This document shows, piece after piece, positions 62,480 through 64,000 of a stretch of DNA of 64,000 nt. The translations under genes were made by a program, and so were the position numbers. The notes below the pieces were generated by a model, which did no database searches, was not told the DNA's origin, and worked only from the letters and a program-made list of their open reading frames with translations. The stretch is taken from the NCBI GenBank assembly GCA_018829465.1, contig JAHJTN010000012.1, positions 1-64,000 of the forward strand, read 5' to 3'. This DNA is from Bacteroidota bacterium. Its GTDB lineage: Bacteria > Bacteroidota > Bacteroidia > Flavobacteriales > Flavobacteriaceae. The first letter of the stretch is position 1; the number at the start of each line of letters is the position of its first letter.

Positions 62480-64000
62480 ATGAAGAACATCCGAAACTTT
62501 TGCATTATTGCCCACATAGATCACGGCAAGAGCACTTTGGCAGATCGCTTGCTCGACGCGACAGGCTCTGTTACCGCACGCGAAAAACAAGAACAGTTGC
62601 TGGACAATATGGACTTGGAACGCGAACGCGGCATCACCATCAAGAGCCACGCCATCCAAATGGATTACGAGTACAAGGGCGAAAAGTACATCCTCAATTT
62701 GATTGACACCCCGGGGCACGTCGATTTTTCCTACGAAGTATCGCGCTCCATAGCCGCTTGCGAAGGTGCCTTACTGATTGTGGATGCTGCACAAAGCATT
62801 CAAGCACAGACAATATCAAATTTATACCTCGCTCTCGAACACGATTTGGAAATCATCCCGGTGCTCAATAAGATAGACTTGCCCAGTGCCAATCCGGAAG
62901 AAGTAACAGACGATATAGTAGAAATGTTGGGTTGCAAAGCAGAAGATGTCATTCACGCCAGCGGAAAGACAGGCTTTGGGGTAGAAAATATTTTAGCCGC
63001 CATCATTGAAAAAATACCGGCACCCAAAGGCGACCCCAATGCACCCCTGCAGGCATTGATTTTTGATTCGGTTTACAACCCGTTTAGAGGCGTGGAAACC
63101 TATTTTAGAATCATGAACGGCGAAATCAGAAAAGGGCAAAAAATCAAGTTCATGGCCACAGGCAATACGTATTTTGCCGATGAAGTGGGCACGCTTAAAT
63201 TGGTACAACATCCCAAAGAAATTGTCCGCACAGGCGATGTGGGTTATATCATCACCGGCATCAAAGATGCGCGTGAAGTAAAAGTCGGCGATACCATCAC
63301 ATTGGCAGAAAGACCTTGCCAGAAGTCGATAGAAGGTTTTGAAAACGTAAAACCGATGGTTTTTGCAGGAATTTATCCGGTGGATACAGAAGATTATGAA
63401 GACCTGCGCTCTGCGATGGAAAAATTGCAACTCAACGATGCCTCTTTGGTTTTCCTGCCCGAAAGCTCAGCCGCTTTGGGCTTTGGTTTCCGTTGCGGGT
63501 TTCTCGGCATGCTTCACATGGAAATTGTACAGGAAAGGCTCGAACGAGAATTTGACATGAGCGTCATCACAACAGTGCCCAACGTTTCCTACCACGCTTT
63601 TACCAAGAAAAATCCGGATCAAATCATCGTAGTCAACAACCCGTCCGATTTGCCCGATCCTTCCAGTCTGGACCGCGTTGAAGAACCCTACATCAAAGCC
63701 GTAATCATCACAAAATCTGATTTTGTAGGCAATGTGATGTCGCTTTGTATTGAAAAAAGAGGCATCATCACCAACCAAACCTACCTGACGCCTGAGCGTG
63801 TCGAACTCTGTTTTGACATGCCGTTGTCCGAAATTGTATTCGATTTTTACGACCGGCTCAAAACCATTTCCAAAGGCTATGCTTCTTTTGATTATTCACC
63901 CATTGGAATGCGTGAATCTAAATTGGTAAAAGTGGATATTCTTCTCAATTCGCAACCTGTGGATGCGCTTTCTTCGCTGTTGCACGTAGGCAACGCACAC
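62480..64000 (+). CDS. lepA: Elongation factor 4 (LepA), cut by the window end
   Basis: The first 507 codons of a GTPase of about 600 aa that acts on stalled or mis-translocated ribosomes. The ATG at 62480 gives [21 protein letters not shown], with G1 AHIDHGKST at residues 11-19, then the switch I region [10 protein letters not shown]3 DTPGHVD and G4 NKIDLP. LepA-specific parts follow ([15 protein letters not shown]). The frame is open to base 64000, in the part before the C-terminal domain. Gene starts after a good -7 box. Confidence 0.97.
   Translation, partial: MKNIRNFCIIAHIDHGKSTLADRLLDATGSVTAREKQEQLLDNMDLERERGITIKSHAIQMDYEYKGEKYILNLIDTPGHVDFSYEVSRSIAACEGALLIVDAAQSIQAQTISNLYLALEHDLEIIPVLNKIDLPSANPEEVTDDIVEMLGCKAEDVIHASGKTGFGVENILAAIIEKIPAPKGDPNAPLQALIFDSVYNPFRGVETYFRIMNGEIRKGQKIKFMATGNTYFADEVGTLKLVQHPKEIVRTGDVGYIITGIKDAREVKVGDTITLAERPCQKSIEGFENVKPMVFAGIYPVDTEDYEDLRSAMEKLQLNDASLVFLPESSAALGFGFRCGFLGMLHMEIVQERLEREFDMSVITTVPNVSYHAFTKKNPDQIIVVNNPSDLPDPSSLDRVEEPYIKAVIITKSDFVGNVMSLCIEKRGIITNQTYLTPERVELCFDMPLSEIVFDFYDRLKTISKGYASFDYSPIGMRESKLVKVDILLNSQPVDALSSLLHVGNAH

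Overview
The window comes from the chromosome of an aerobic member of the Bacteroidota, most likely class Flavobacteriia. The evidence is: a PorW/SprE-type lipoprotein of the type IX secretion system; an Oar-like TonB-dependent receptor; a split ATP synthase operon (atpB-E-F-H-A-G with no atpD/atpC); several DUF families typical of flavobacteria (DUF4292, DUF3127, DUF6168, DUF3108, DUF4139); no Shine-Dalgarno-like leaders; and promoters of the Bacteroidota form TTTG-N(about 19-21)-TAnnTTTG. A lycopene cyclase suggests carotenoid pigmentation. 4-hydroxyphenylpyruvate dioxygenase and homogentisate dioxygenase indicate oxygen-dependent tyrosine breakdown. I found no rRNA, tRNA, CRISPR array or complete insertion sequence.

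Layout. 1-6.4 kb: a tandem 90-bp duplication carrying tiny ORFs, an S41 protease, a CYTH protein, an acyl-CoA dehydrogenase and sprE. 6.5-12.6 kb: bactofilin, atpZ, a DUF6168 membrane protein and the ATP synthase operon. 12.6-18.5 kb: a lipoprotein, a polysaccharide flippase, dut, a TPR protein, a DUF4292 lipoprotein and an EnvC-like protein, an envelope-biogenesis series with overlapping stops and starts. 18.7-22.4 kb (minus): a 37-aa ORF, aat, an AtoE transporter, DUF3127 and a flavin reductase. 22.5-24.9 kb: a histidine kinase and lpxD.

25.1-30.7 kb is an accessory island, visibly A+T-richer than its flanks and with every gene on the minus strand: a MazEF module, a HigBA module between two copies of a ~110-bp structured element, an HNH-like zinc-motif protein, and a tightly coupled pair made of a NACHT-type STAND NTPase and a RelA/SpoT-fold protein. 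This last pair is the most interesting thing in the window. It looks like an NLR-like sensor coupled to a nucleotide pyrophosphokinase-type effector, a plausible anti-phage or abortive-infection system.

30.8-36 kb: nrdA and nrdB (class Ia ribonucleotide reductase), a DUF937 protein and superoxide dismutase. 36.2-41.7 kb: an AddA-like helicase-nuclease, trmH, lycopene cyclase and a small membrane protein. 41.7-50.7 kb: the Oar-like receptor, pgi, an M23 peptidase, DUF3108 and a secreted protein of unknown function. 51-53.6 kb: the tyrosine catabolic pair hmgA-hppD, separated by a five-copy tandem repeat. 53.8-60.5 kb: a patatin/outer-membrane-barrel protein overlapping uvrC, a HIT protein, and a DUF4139 protein with an inserted receptor-like domain. 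60.8-64 kb: DUF2807, a LysE exporter and lepA, which runs off the window end.

All calls come from reading the sequence and from memory of protein families; no database search was run.
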